Part shown: positions 26,561 to 34,451 of the stretch, one piece after another
Position numbering within the stretch: the first letter of the stretch is position 1
Layout: each line of letters begins with the position of its first letter
Source: Prevotella sp.
GTDB taxonomy: Bacteria > Bacteroidota > Bacteroidia > Bacteroidales > Bacteroidaceae
Assembly: GCA_017455845.1 (NCBI GenBank)
Contig: JAFSYY010000054.1
Coordinates: 41,472-105,471, forward strand
Length of the DNA stretch: 64,000 bases
Direction of reading: 5' to 3'
Position numbers and translations under genes: made by a program
The notes under the pieces: generated by a model
The model's database searches: none
What the model was told of the DNA's origin: nothing
Seen by the model: only the letters and a program-made list of their open reading frames with translations

Positions 26561-26692
26561 GTATCAAAACTGTATACTAGTCGTATTCCTGCTGTATACA
26601 AGTTGTATTCAGCCTGAATACAGTTTGTATTCGGCCAGAATACTTTTTGTATACAGCCTGAATACAACTTGTATTCGGCCTGAATACAAAAA
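26561..26692. repeat. Twelve-unit 11-bp-phased array of GTATTC/GAATAC half sites
   Basis: GTATNC or GAATAC hexamers begin at 26561, 26572, 26583, 26594, 26605, 26616, 26627, 26638, 26649, 26660, 26671 and 26682, exactly 11 bp apart without exception. From 26605 on, they alternate GTAT(T/A)C and GAATAC with GCC in between, giving four 22-bp palindromic units (GTATTC-NGCCN-GAATAC). The first units are less regular (GTATCA, GTATAC). The array fills most of the 392-bp gap between the divergent TPR and Rpn genes, about 70 bp upstream of the Rpn -7 box. The rest of the gap holds the two promoters. The pitch equals about one DNA helical turn, so bound proteins would line up on one face. Confidence 0.92.
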
Positions 26693-26762
26693 TCCACTCA
26701 GTTTTTTTGCTTCCTGAGCAAATTTTCCAACTCTTTCATGCTTAATTTCTGACTTTTTTTCA

Positions 26763-26770
26763 TAACTTTG
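26763..26770 (+). promoter_or_regulatory. -7 box of the Rpn gene
   Basis: TAACTTTG followed by CACC matches the -7 consensus. No convincing -33 element is seen 19-21 bp upstream. Confidence 0.6.
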
Positions 26771-26855
26771 CACCGTCTTAAACAATTTGAACAAAATCAT
26801 GCGGAAAGAGGCAGGCCCCTATGCATAGAAAAAACAGATAAAGCGCAGAAAAACT

Positions 26856-27794
26856 ATGGACGAGACAAAAGGAAAATACCTCAACCCGAAGGCCGACCTG
26901 ACCTTCAAGAAGATATTCGGTGAGCACGAAGACCTGGTGATGAGTCTTCTGAATGCACTGCTGCCCTTAGACGAAGGGAAGCAGATAGAGCATGTGGAGT
27001 ATCTCACGCCAGAACTGGTGCCTGAGAATCCTGGTAAAAAGAATAGCATCGTCGATGTGCGCTGCCGTGAGACCGGCGGCCGCCACTTCATTGTGGAGAT
27101 GCAGATGAACTGGAACAACGAGTTCCAGCAGCGCGTCATCCTCAATGCCTCGAAGGCAGTGATTAAGCAACTGAAGGGGAGCGAGGACTACAGTCTGCTG
27201 CAGCCCGTCTACGCCCTGAACCTCATCAACGACGTAGGCTTCGATGCCGGGCCCGACGAGTTCTACCACGACTATGCCATCGTAAACGTGGAACATACCG
27301 ACCGCATCATCGAGGGTCTGCGCTTCGTGTTCGTGGAACTGCCCAAGTTTAAGCCGCAGAACATCGCCGAACGCAAGATGATGGTGCTGTGGCTCCGCTT
27401 CCTCACCGAGATAGACCGTGACACGGAGACGGTTCCTCATGAACTGTTGGAGAATCCCGACACCAGCAAGGCACTGAAAATACTGGAGAAGTCGGCATAC
27501 AACGAAGAGGACCTGAGAGCCTACGAATACTACTGGGATGCCGTGTACAACGAGCGCGGTGCCATCCGTCATGGCTATAAGCAGGGCATGGAACGAGGAA
27601 TGGCACAGGGAATGGCACAGGGAATGGCACAGGGAATGGCACAGGGAATGGCACGGGGAATGGCACAGGGAAAGGCGCAGGGCATAGAGGATAATAGACG
27701 CGACAACGCCCGCCGCATGAAGGCCGACAACATGCCCTTGGAACTGATAGCGAAATACACTGGACTGAGTACTGAGATAATCAACAGTCTGTAG
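26856..27794 (+). CDS. Rpn family PD-(D/E)XK nuclease / putative transposase
   Basis: A 312-residue member of the Rpn (recombination-promoting nuclease) family. The N-terminus KYLNPKADLTFKKIFGEHED (residues 7-26) is the family hallmark. Catalytic residues of the PD-(D/E)XK fold are visible as Asp67 (SIVDVRC) and Glu81-x-Gln83 (FIVEMQM). The middle helices (residues 140-235) match the conserved non-catalytic part. From residue 245 the protein holds GMAQ tetrapeptide repeats, then RRDNARRMKADNMPLELIAKYTGLS, a typical C-terminal helical tail of these proteins. E. coli relatives are DNA endonucleases that stimulate RecA-independent recombination; mobility of this gene is not shown. The upstream phased array is the most likely DNA target or control region, by position only. 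Confidence 0.9.
   Translation: MDETKGKYLNPKADLTFKKIFGEHEDLVMSLLNALLPLDEGKQIEHVEYLTPELVPENPGKKNSIVDVRCRETGGRHFIVEMQMNWNNEFQQRVILNASKAVIKQLKGSEDYSLLQPVYALNLINDVGFDAGPDEFYHDYAIVNVEHTDRIIEGLRFVFVELPKFKPQNIAERKMMVLWLRFLTEIDRDTETVPHELLENPDTSKALKILEKSAYNEEDLRAYEYYWDAVYNERGAIRHGYKQGMERGMAQGMAQGMAQGMAQGMARGMAQGKAQGIEDNRRDNARRMKADNMPLELIAKYTGLSTEIINSL
27597..27680 (+). repeat. Seven 12-bp units coding GMAQ repeats in the Rpn protein
   Basis: GGAATGGCACAG repeats seven times, the fifth and seventh copies with one or two changes. Because each unit is 12 bp, copy-number change alters protein length without shifting frame. Confidence 0.93.
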
Positions 27795-27826
27795 TACGCA
27801 AGAGACAGACATTGGAAGAACATTCG

Positions 27827-27834
27827 TAACTTTG
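27827..27834 (+). promoter_or_regulatory. -7 box of the C1 peptidase gene
   Basis: TAACTTTG followed by CA, about 30 nt before the start codon. No clear -33 element. Confidence 0.55.
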
Positions 27835-27864
27835 CAAATTATTATTAATTATTAGAATAGAATT

Positions 27865-29067
27865 ATGAAGAAAATCATGACCCTCGCCCTTCTGGCCACG
27901 ATGGCCGTGGGCGCACAGGCAGAGGAGAAGAAAGACTCTGTCAATCCGAACAAACCGGTGTTTACCACCATCAAGGAGAACCCTATCACCTCAATGAAGG
28001 ACCAAAACCGCAGCGGCACCTGCTGGGACTACAGCACATTGTCGTTCTTTGAGGCTGAGATTCTGAAAGCGACAGGCAAGACGTACGACCTGTGCGAGAG
28101 TTTCGTGGCCAACAAGACATATATGGAACGTGCCATACAAGTGGTGCGCTACCACGGCGACTGCCAGTTTGCCCAGGGCGGATCTGCCGAGGACGTGCTG
28201 GCCACGCTGAAGACCCACGGCATCTGCCCGGAGGATGCCATGCCGTTTCCTGGCTCACTCTATGGTGACTCGCTGAACAACTTCAACGAGTTCTTCTCGC
28301 TGCTTGAGCCCTACGTGGCCGCCATTGCCAAGAGTTCGGCCAAGAAAATCTCTAACCAGTGGAAGGTGGGGCTGCAGGGCATCCTCGACGCATATCTCGG
28401 ACAGTGCCCTGAGACGTTCAAGTATGAGGGCAAGGAATACACGCCGAAATCGTTTGTACAGAGTCTAGGTATCAACCTTGACGACTATGTCAGCATCACC
28501 AGTTATACACATCATCCCTTCTACACAGGCTTTGCCGTGGAGGTACAGGACAACTGGCGCTTCCCGCTCTCATACAACCTGCCTATGGACGAGATGATGC
28601 AGGTCATCGACAACGCCATTGAACAGGGCTATACCGTGGCATGGGGTGGTGATGTCTCTGAAGACGGTTTTACCCGTCAGGGTCTGGCCTACGCCGTCGA
28701 TGCTAAGCAGACACAGAGTCTTGCCGGCAGCGACATGGCCAAATGGCTGAAGATGACCGCCGTGAAGAAACGCTCTGTCATAGACTCCTTAGGCGTGAAT
28801 GTGCCTGAGGTGGTTGCTACACAGGAGATGCGTCAGGAGCGTTTCGACAACTGGGAACTGACCGACGACCACGGCATGCTGATCTACGGTGTGGCTAAGG
28901 ATCAGAACGGCAAGGAATACTATATGGTGAAGAACTCCTGGGGCGAGACAGGTGACTATAAGGGTGTCTGGTATATGACAAAGACCTTTATTGCCGCCAA
29001 CACTATGGACTTCCTTATCAACAAGAATGCCATTCCAAAGAATATCCGCAAGAAACTTGGCATTTGA
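27865..29067 (+). CDS. Secreted C1-family cysteine peptidase (bleomycin hydrolase-like)
   Basis: A 400-residue papain-fold aminopeptidase related to bleomycin hydrolase/PepC. A signal peptide is present (MKKIMTLALLATMAVGAQA), unlike cytoplasmic PepC, so it should act in the periplasm or outside. The catalytic Cys lies in QNRSGTCWDYS (near residue 53, with Gln of the oxyanion hole just before), the His in DDHGMLIYGV (near residue 335), and the Asn in MVKNSWGE (near residue 354). Such enzymes in gut Bacteroidota trim peptides from the amino end. It ends at a strong bidirectional terminator. Confidence 0.9.
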   Translation: MKKIMTLALLATMAVGAQAEEKKDSVNPNKPVFTTIKENPITSMKDQNRSGTCWDYSTLSFFEAEILKATGKTYDLCESFVANKTYMERAIQVVRYHGDCQFAQGGSAEDVLATLKTHGICPEDAMPFPGSLYGDSLNNFNEFFSLLEPYVAAIAKSSAKKISNQWKVGLQGILDAYLGQCPETFKYEGKEYTPKSFVQSLGINLDDYVSITSYTHHPFYTGFAVEVQDNWRFPLSYNLPMDEMMQVIDNAIEQGYTVAWGGDVSEDGFTRQGLAYAVDAKQTQSLAGSDMAKWLKMTAVKKRSVIDSLGVNVPEVVATQEMRQERFDNWELTDDHGMLIYGVAKDQNGKEYYMVKNSWGETGDYKGVWYMTKTFIAANTMDFLINKNAIPKNIRKKLGI

Positions 29068-29091
29068 TTTGAATTAGATAATTAGAAAATT

Positions 29092-29125
29092 AAAACGACC
29101 TCGGGGCGTTCCCCGAGGTCGTTTT
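29092..29125. terminator. Bidirectional terminator between the C1 peptidase and rpsP
   Basis: AAAACGACCTCGGGG and CCCCGAGGTCGTTTT form a perfect 15-bp stem with a 4-nt loop between convergent genes. Confidence 0.93.
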
Positions 29126-29162
29126 ATTCTAATAGTGTTGTCGTTAAATGGACGAAGGACGA

Positions 29163-29690
29163 CTAAGCCTCTGCGGGTGCCTCTTCTGCGGGAGCCTCTG
29201 CGGGAGCCTCCACCTCGGCCTCTGCTACGGCAGCAGCCTTCTTCTCGGCCACCTTCTTGGCAATAGCCTCGTTAACCTTCTTTTCCTCTGCAAGAGCCTT
29301 CTCAGCAGCATCCTTCTTTGACTTTGCCACTTCGGCTGCCACCTTGTCGAGGCCTCTCTGCTTGTCAGCCTTCCATGCATCGAACTTACGCTGGGCGGTA
29401 GCCTCGTCGAAAGCCCCCTTCTTTACGCCACCCTTCAAATGCTTCATCAGGTAAACGCCCTCACGGCTGAGGATGTTACGGACAGTGTCGGTGGGCTGTG
29501 CGCCAACCTCTACCCAGTACAATGCACGGTCGAAATTCAAGTCTACCGTGGCGGGATTGGTGTTGGGATTGTAAGAGCCAATCTTCTCAGTGAAACGACC
29601 ATCACGTGGTGCACGAGCGTCGGCGATAACGATGCTGTAGAAGGCATAGCCCTTACGGCCGCCGCGCTGCAATCTGATTTTTGTTGCCAT
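29163..29690 (-). CDS. rpsP: 30S ribosomal protein S16
   Basis: Small-subunit protein bS16. The first 80 residues carry the family core ([18 protein letters not shown] at the start, [11 protein letters not shown] near residue 33). The remaining 95 residues are a Lys/Ala/Glu-rich extension ending in repeated APAE motifs, as is usual in Bacteroidota S16 proteins (175 residues compared with 82 in E. coli). Single gene with its own promoter and a shared terminator. Confidence 0.97.
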   Translation of the reverse strand: MATKIRLQRGGRKGYAFYSIVIADARAPRDGRFTEKIGSYNPNTNPATVDLNFDRALYWVEVGAQPTDTVRNILSREGVYLMKHLKGGVKKGAFDEATAQRKFDAWKADKQRGLDKVAAEVAKSKKDAAEKALAEEKKVNEAIAKKVAEKKAAAVAEAEVEAPAEAPAEEAPAEA

Positions 29691-29759
29691 TTTTTAATTT
29701 TTAATTTTTAATTAATAAATTGGTTTGAATTTCATGCTTCCATCTCGTGAAAGCGGCTG

Positions 29760-29767
29760 CAAAGGTA
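29760..29767 (-). promoter_or_regulatory. -7 box of rpsP
   Basis: TACCTTTG on the minus strand, followed by CAGCC. Leader about 65 nt. Confidence 0.6.
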
Positions 29768-29842
29768 CTAAAAAAAAAGTGAATAATGAATAATGATTAG
29801 TGAAAAATTTGCTTCCACTACCACTTTTTATGTTTTTTTTTG

Positions 29843-29850
29843 TAATTTTG
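29843..29850 (+). promoter_or_regulatory. -7 box directly before the GT2 start codon
   Basis: TAATTTTG ends only 5 nt before the ATG at 29856, so the transcript may start at or next to the start codon. Confidence 0.6.
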
Positions 29851-29855
29851 TGCCC

Positions 29856-30734
29856 ATGAAACATGAGTTGTCAATACTGATACCCGTTTACAACAGTGAC
29901 TGCCGCCAACAGGTGGCAGCACTGAGCCAGCAGGCAGAGGCTATTCATGATCTGCTCTTTGAGATTATCGTGGCTGACGATGGGTCGGACAATGAACAAG
30001 TCATTCATAATTCTGAGATATCCTCACTGACAAACGTGCGTTTTATCAGAAGAGAAGAGAATGTGGGACGGGCAGCCATTCGCAACTTTCTTGCTCATGA
30101 GGCACAGTATGAGTGGGTGCTGTTTATGGATGGCGACATGGCTATTCCCTCAGATAACTTTATCAGGAAATGGCTGGAGGCTGATGTCGGCGATGTGGCA
30201 TACGGCGGCTATGTCGTAGGAATCGGAGAACCCTCATCGCTGCGCTACCTCTATGAGAAACATTGTGAACATTTACATACAGCCGAGGAACGTAGGAAGC
30301 GGCCCTTTCTCCATTTCCACACCTGCAACTTCATGATTCGACGGCATCTGATGCTGGCACTTCCTTTCGATGAGCGTTTCCGTCACTACGGCTATGAGGA
30401 TGTGTTCTTTGGCAAACAACTGAGGAAGGCAGGCATCTCTATCAGCCATGTTGATAATCCTGCCGGCTTTTTCGATTTCGAAGACAATGCCCACTTCGTC
30501 GGCAAGACGGAAGAGGGACTGCGAACGCTGCATCAGTTTCGCAGTGACCTGCGCGGCTACTCGCAACTGATTACCTTCGTCGATGGCAAACATATCTGTG
30601 CTGTACGCTGGTGCATACGCCTCTGGCACAGGCTCTTCGGTAGTCTGGAGCGCAGAAACCTCTGCGGCTCTCATCCCAGCCTGCAACTCTTCAAACTTTA
30701 TAAACTAGGATACTTCTTGGAGGTTGAAGGTTGA
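29856..30734 (+). CDS. Family 2 glycosyltransferase
   Basis: A 292-residue GT-A fold enzyme that transfers sugars from nucleotide donors. Start at MKHELSILIPVYN, since upstream in-frame codons lie on the promoter. Visible: LIPVYN (residues 7-12), VADDGSDNEQV (donor-binding Asp, near residue 41) and LFMDGDMAIP (DxD-type metal site, near residue 88). HTCNFMIRRHLML (near residue 149) and YGYEDVFFGKQLRKAG (the ED acceptor/base motif, near residue 177) follow. The final residues LEVEG and the stop codon come from a GGTTGAA repeat tract, so the native C-terminus appears altered. The acceptor is unknown; the protein lacks membrane segments. Confidence 0.88.
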   Translation: MKHELSILIPVYNSDCRQQVAALSQQAEAIHDLLFEIIVADDGSDNEQVIHNSEISSLTNVRFIRREENVGRAAIRNFLAHEAQYEWVLFMDGDMAIPSDNFIRKWLEADVGDVAYGGYVVGIGEPSSLRYLYEKHCEHLHTAEERRKRPFLHFHTCNFMIRRHLMLALPFDERFRHYGYEDVFFGKQLRKAGISISHVDNPAGFFDFEDNAHFVGKTEEGLRTLHQFRSDLRGYSQLITFVDGKHICAVRWCIRLWHRLFGSLERRNLCGSHPSLQLFKLYKLGYFLEVEG

Positions 30735-30810
30735 AGGTTGAAGGTTGATAATTGAAGATTGAAAATTGAAGATTGAAAATTGATTATTGATAATTAAAAG
30801 ATTAAAAGAT
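30719..30810 (+). repeat. GGTTGAA / ATTGAAA microrepeat between the GT2 gene and rhaM
   Basis: GGTTGAA units followed by ATTGAAGATTGAAA and ATTAAAAG units fill the gap and provide the GT2 stop codon. Confidence 0.75.
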
Positions 30811-30811
30811 T

Positions 30812-31132
30812 ATGACAAAGAGATTTGCATTTAAGATGTTCCTGAAGCCAGGCTTCGAGGAAGAGTATGAGAAACGCCACGCTGCCATCTGGCCTGAACT
30901 GAAACAGATGATCAAGGAACAGGGTGTGCAGAACTACAGTATCTATTGGGACCGTGATACCAATATCCTCTTTGCATACCAGGAGTGTACTAAGGAGGGT
31001 AACTCGCAGGACACGGAGAACGTTGACCCTATCACCCAGCGTTGGTGGGATATGATGGCAGACATCATGGAGGTCAATCCCGATAATTCGCCTGTCACCA
31101 TTCCCCTTCCGGAACTGTTTCACCTGGATTAG
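30812..31132 (+). CDS. rhaM: L-rhamnose mutarotase
   Basis: Interconverts the alpha and beta anomers of L-rhamnose. The 106 residues match the usual length. Visible: KMFLKPGFEEEYEKRHAAIWPEL (His22-type catalytic region; segment near residues 8-30), YSIYWDRDTNILFAYQE (near residue 42) and PITQRWWDMMADIME (near residue 74). No other rhamnose genes are next to it, so it may serve pectin-derived sugars together with the GH28 and uxaB genes elsewhere in the window, which is inference. Convergent with the TonB receptor gene. Confidence 0.93.
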   Translation: MTKRFAFKMFLKPGFEEEYEKRHAAIWPELKQMIKEQGVQNYSIYWDRDTNILFAYQECTKEGNSQDTENVDPITQRWWDMMADIMEVNPDNSPVTIPLPELFHLD

Positions 31133-31140
31133 TTCACGAT

Positions 31141-33819
31141 TCAAAGCCGGTTTTTCTCGGCATTACCGGCACCTGTACCCTTATACTTCGAGGGGGTGAC
31201 GTTGAAGCGGTAGCGCAGGGAGAGTTGGATGCAGCGTGAGTCGTTGTCCTCCATCTTGCGGAACATCATGCGGTTGCTGTAGACCATGGCGTGGGTGATG
31301 CCGCCGTTAAAGAGGTCGTTGCCAGTCAGTTTGACATTAAGCCGACGTTTGAAGAAGTCCTTGGTGACGCTGAGCGAGAGCATTGCATTGGTGCAGTCAA
31401 CCCATAGATTTGAGCCAGTGTTGCCGTGAGTGTGTATATTGAAGTCGGCTTGAAAAAGCCAGTCATGGGGCAGCGAGACGATGTTGCCTAATTGCAGAGA
31501 CAGCATCGGATGGCTGAAACTCTTCTCCTGACTATTGAACAATGACTTGAACCATGGCTTCATCAGCGACACGTTGTATTGTGGCGTCCATGTTATCTTG
31601 TCGCTTAATTTGACGTTCTTCTGTGCGCCAAGGGTGACGGTGAGCCAGTCGGCATGGTCGTAGTTCTTGCTGGTGACGAGGTTCACCTTTGAGTCGTCCT
31701 CCATGCTTTGCGCCTCGGAGATGATGGGGTCGACGCAATGCGAGTAGTTTGTCATCAGATAGAGCCACTTCCACATCACCATCATATTCAGGTTGTGGTA
31801 CTTGACGGGCCTCAGATAGGGATTACCCGTCTGTCGGTTCAGGCGATTCTCGTAGGTGACATCGCTGCTCAACAGCCAGTAGGCCGGGCGTGAGGTGCGC
31901 TTGGCATAACTGAGGGAGAGACTCACCCCCTGCCCCCGGTCCCCCTCTGTCTCCCTCCGAAATGGGGAGGGGAGTTGGATGGATATGGCAGCCGACGGGA
32001 ACAGGTCGTCGTAGGTACGGCATTGCTCATCGCGCCGCTGTCCGCTGACGAAGTATTCCGACTCCACGTGTTCATAGCGCAGGCCTGCCGATAACTGGAA
32101 GCGTCCCAGACGCTGGCGCAGTTCTATGAATGGGGCGATGTTGCTTTCATGCTGTTCGTTGTTGCTGTTGGCGATGTAACCCTCCTGATTGTCGAAACTG
32201 CTGCGCCAACGCGTGTTGGTATATTCCTCGCCGACCTCTATCTGACCAGGCCCCCCTCTGTCTCCCCCGAGGGGGAGAGCGACGAAAAGTTTCTCTGCAA
32301 ACAGTTTACTGCATGTCTGGCTCTCGGTGTTTACATTGCGGTCGTCGTACTCAGCGCTGAGTTCCTGCTGCTTATTGCGGCTCTGTTGCTTGCGAGAGGT
32401 ATAGTCGGCGTTGAAGTCGATGCTGAGTTTCCCCACTTTGCCTGCGTAGTAGAGATTGACCTGATGCGTGGGCGCGTTCTTGTCACGCCGGACGCTACGG
32501 TTTTGCAGGCGGTCGTATGGCTTTCCGTCGGCCAGCAAGTCGTCATCATACTCGCTGCGGGTCTTCACGTAGTCGTAGGTATTCTGATAGAAGCCGCCGA
32601 AGGAGTGGTTATCATTGACCTGGTAGTTGATGCCGAATCGCCCTTCTAAGAAAGGATTGCGAACATTATTCTGCTGCCGGTTGGTGACAGTCCACAGCGT
32701 GTCGGCAAAGATGGTCTGCTCGAACTCACCGGTGCTTTTCCTTCTGTTATAGGCCCCAAAGAGGTTTGCAAAAAGTTCCAGTCCGCCCGTGCGGTAGGTC
32801 AGGTTCACGCGCTCGTTATTAGCATAGCCACGCCCACAACGCGACCATGATGACAGTTCCACGCCCAGGCCCTCGCCTGCTGCCCGTTTGGTGCGGATGA
32901 TGATGACGGCATTGACCGAAGCATCATAGCGAGCACCTGGATTCTGGATGACCTCGACACTGCGAATCATGTCCGACTGGACATTCCTCAGTTCGTTCAG
33001 GTCGGTCAGTTTTCGGTTGTTCAAATAGATGAGCGGCGCGCCCTTGCCCAAGATTTCATAACCCTCACCCCGCTTGGCAATCATCGGCACGCGGGTAAGT
33101 ACATCCTCTGCCGTACCTAAACGTTCCATTACTGTTCCCTCCACGTTCATCATCAGCGAGTTGCCCTGCAGCACCACCTTCGGACGCTCGCCCTGAACGA
33201 CCACGCCGTTCAGCGTATAGTTGTCAGGCTGCAACCGTATCGTTCCCAAATCGTCCTTGTCACAAGGCAGACAGACGGTCTTGTAGCCGACGCAGGAGAT
33301 GCGGGCGAGGACACGCTCGGTGTCGTAGGGAACGGCGAAGTAGCCAGCCTCGTTGCTCACGCCTCCACCAACGAGAGAGGAATCTGATGGATGAAGCAGG
33401 TAAACATTGGCGTAGCCAACGGGCTGGCCCTGTTCGTCGACGATGGTCCCCGTCAGGTGCCGGTCAGTCTTGTGGGTACACTCCACGAAAATCTTCTTCG
33501 CCTCGGCGTCGCTGTCGTCGACGGTCACGCGGACGGGATAGAAGCCGGCCATCTGGCGGATGGCGTCGGGCAGCGGCTGGCGGCTGACGGTCGTGGTGAT
33601 GCGGAAGTCCTCCAGTTCGTCGTAGAGGAACATGATGTCGTAGTCGGTCTGCTCCACGGCCATCTGGCTGAGCGCCTCCGAGAGCGACACGTCATGGAAT
33701 TTACGATTTACGGATTTCTTGGACGAGCCAAGCGCAGGGCGATTCCTATTTACGATTTGCTGCGCTTGCGTGCCGACAGTCAGCAGCACGACAAGCAGGA
33801 TGGTCACGATGCGTCTCAT
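31141..33819 (-). CDS. TonB-dependent outer-membrane receptor with STN domain
   Basis: An 892-residue outer-membrane transporter/transducer. It has a signal peptide (MRRIVTILLVVLLTVGTQAQ), an STN-like domain (SEALSQMAVEQTDYDIMF and on, residues 47-110) that usually contacts an anti-sigma protein, a carboxypeptidase-regulatory-like domain (LTGTIVDEQGQPVGYANVYL, near residue 122), a plug domain and a beta-barrel of the OMP_b-brl_3 type. Encoded directly behind a FecR-like protein and an ECF sigma factor, so ligand binding probably controls its own operon. At least two GC-rich repeat inserts (31921-31980, 32246-32283) sit in extracellular loop regions, and a CGTAAATCG-type repeat at 33700-33765 makes residues near 20-42 (NRNRP... 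SVNRK). The ligand is unknown. Confidence 0.88.
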   Translation of the reverse strand: MRRIVTILLVVLLTVGTQAQQIVNRNRPALGSSKKSVNRKFHDVSLSEALSQMAVEQTDYDIMFLYDELEDFRITTTVSRQPLPDAIRQMAGFYPVRVTVDDSDAEAKKIFVECTHKTDRHLTGTIVDEQGQPVGYANVYLLHPSDSSLVGGGVSNEAGYFAVPYDTERVLARISCVGYKTVCLPCDKDDLGTIRLQPDNYTLNGVVVQGERPKVVLQGNSLMMNVEGTVMERLGTAEDVLTRVPMIAKRGEGYEILGKGAPLIYLNNRKLTDLNELRNVQSDMIRSVEVIQNPGARYDASVNAVIIIRTKRAAGEGLGVELSSWSRCGRGYANNERVNLTYRTGGLELFANLFGAYNRRKSTGEFEQTIFADTLWTVTNRQQNNVRNPFLEGRFGINYQVNDNHSFGGFYQNTYDYVKTRSEYDDDLLADGKPYDRLQNRSVRRDKNAPTHQVNLYYAGKVGKLSIDFNADYTSRKQQSRNKQQELSAEYDDRNVNTESQTCSKLFAEKLFVALPLGGDRGGPGQIEVGEEYTNTRWRSSFDNQEGYIANSNNEQHESNIAPFIELRQRLGRFQLSAGLRYEHVESEYFVSGQRRDEQCRTYDDLFPSAAISIQLPSPFRRETEGDRGQGVSLSLSYAKRTSRPAYWLLSSDVTYENRLNRQTGNPYLRPVKYHNLNMMVMWKWLYLMTNYSHCVDPIISEAQSMEDDSKVNLVTSKNYDHADWLTVTLGAQKNVKLSDKITWTPQYNVSLMKPWFKSLFNSQEKSFSHPMLSLQLGNIVSLPHDWLFQADFNIHTHGNTGSNLWVDCTNAMLSLSVTKDFFKRRLNVKLTGNDLFNGGITHAMVYSNRMMFRKMEDNDSRCIQLSLRYRFNVTPSKYKGTGAGNAEKNRL
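31921..31980 (-). repeat. In-frame GC-rich repeat in the TonB receptor
   Basis: CCCCCTCTGTCTCCCTCCG followed by GGGGAGGGGAG, in frame, encoding LPSPFRRETEGDRGQG. Related copies are at 32246-32283, 34045-34075 and 34110-34150. Confidence 0.75.
32246..32283 (-). repeat. Second in-frame GC-rich repeat in the TonB receptor
   Basis: GCCCCCCTCTGTCTCCC then GAGGGGGAGAG, encoding VALPLGGDRGGPG. Complementary halves could form a stem. Confidence 0.75.
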
Positions 33820-33825
33820 AGTCCC

Positions 33826-34446
33826 TTACTCCACAGTGATTTGATGATCCTTCAGCCTGACGGTCAGGCGCTCGAACTGGTTCAGGTCGCCGACCACCTG
33901 CTCGATGCCGCGCTCTGGATGCCACACGAATCGGAACCGCAGGCCGCGCACATCGTCGTTCTCAAACACGACCTCAACGCCGTAGTGGACGCCAATCTCC
34001 GGCAGCATCCTCTCCAACGGCGTGTTGTCATAGACGACGGGTGTAGACTTCCCCGTCCCCTCCAACGGGAGAGAAGATTGGCGGATAGTGTCTGACGTCT
34101 GAATGTAACTACTCCCCTCGCCCTTTGGAGAGGGGCTGGGGGTGAGGCTGTAAATGGCCGCAAAGGCGATGCCTGAAAGCATGAGGATGCCGACAAGCAT
34201 GGCGGCGATTTTTCTGAATTGAGAATTGAAAATTGAGAATTGAGAATTATGCTGCGCCGTCGGGTGTACGGTAGCAAACTCTTCACTCTTCACTCTTAAT
34301 TCTTCATTTTCGCAGAATTGCTGCCAAGCCATATCAACGTCTGGCATTTGGTCGAGGTCATCCATCATGGCCTCTAATTCCTGGTCGGAATACTTCTCGG
34401 GGTGCTCCTGCATGTCGCGGAAGATCTTTTTGTCTGGGGTCTGCAT
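33826..34446 (-). CDS. Short FecR/DUF4974-type membrane protein, probable anti-sigma factor
   Basis: A 206-residue protein with an acidic cytoplasmic N-terminus (MDDLDQMPDVDMAWQQF), one membrane segment (IAAMLVGILMLSGIAFAA, near residues 85-102) and a C-terminal periplasmic domain like the DUF4974/secretin-STN fold (TPLERMLPEIGVHYGVEVVF, near residue 145). It lacks the central FecR domain of full anti-sigma proteins (about 300-400 residues). Position between an ECF sigma factor and a TonB receptor supports a signalling role. Four repeat-derived segments are in frame: EELRVKSEEF, HNSQFSIFNSQF, TPSPSPKGEG and SSLPLEGTGKS, together about a fifth of the protein. They flank rather than enter the recognisable parts. 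Confidence 0.75.
   Translation of the reverse strand: MQTPDKKIFRDMQEHPEKYSDQELEAMMDDLDQMPDVDMAWQQFCENEELRVKSEEFATVHPTAQHNSQFSIFNSQFRKIAAMLVGILMLSGIAFAAIYSLTPSPSPKGEGSSYIQTSDTIRQSSLPLEGTGKSTPVVYDNTPLERMLPEIGVHYGVEVVFENDDVRGLRFRFVWHPERGIEQVVGDLNQFERLTVRLKDHQITVE
34110..34150 (-). repeat. SPSPKGEG-type GC-rich repeat in the FecR-like gene
   Basis: CCCTCGCCCTTTGGAGAGG then CTGGGGGTGAGG, in frame, encoding TPSPSPKGEG just after the membrane segment. A related element is at 34045-34075. Confidence 0.75.
34205..34316 (-). repeat. AATTGAGAATTG and CACTCTT microrepeats in the FecR-like gene
   Basis: Two adjacent tracts (34205-34250 and 34268-34316) of the intergenic repeat types are in frame, encoding HNSQFSIFNSQF and EELRVKSEEF before the membrane segment. 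Confidence 0.7.
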
Positions 34447-34451
34447 AGTCC

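Noticed and set aside
26561-26692. CRISPR array.
   Set aside because: The period is 11 bp with no spacer-repeat structure and no cas genes.
26609-26800. A 63-codon minus-strand frame across the phased array.
   Set aside because: It is a by-product of the 11-bp repeat, with no start context and no similarity to any family I know.
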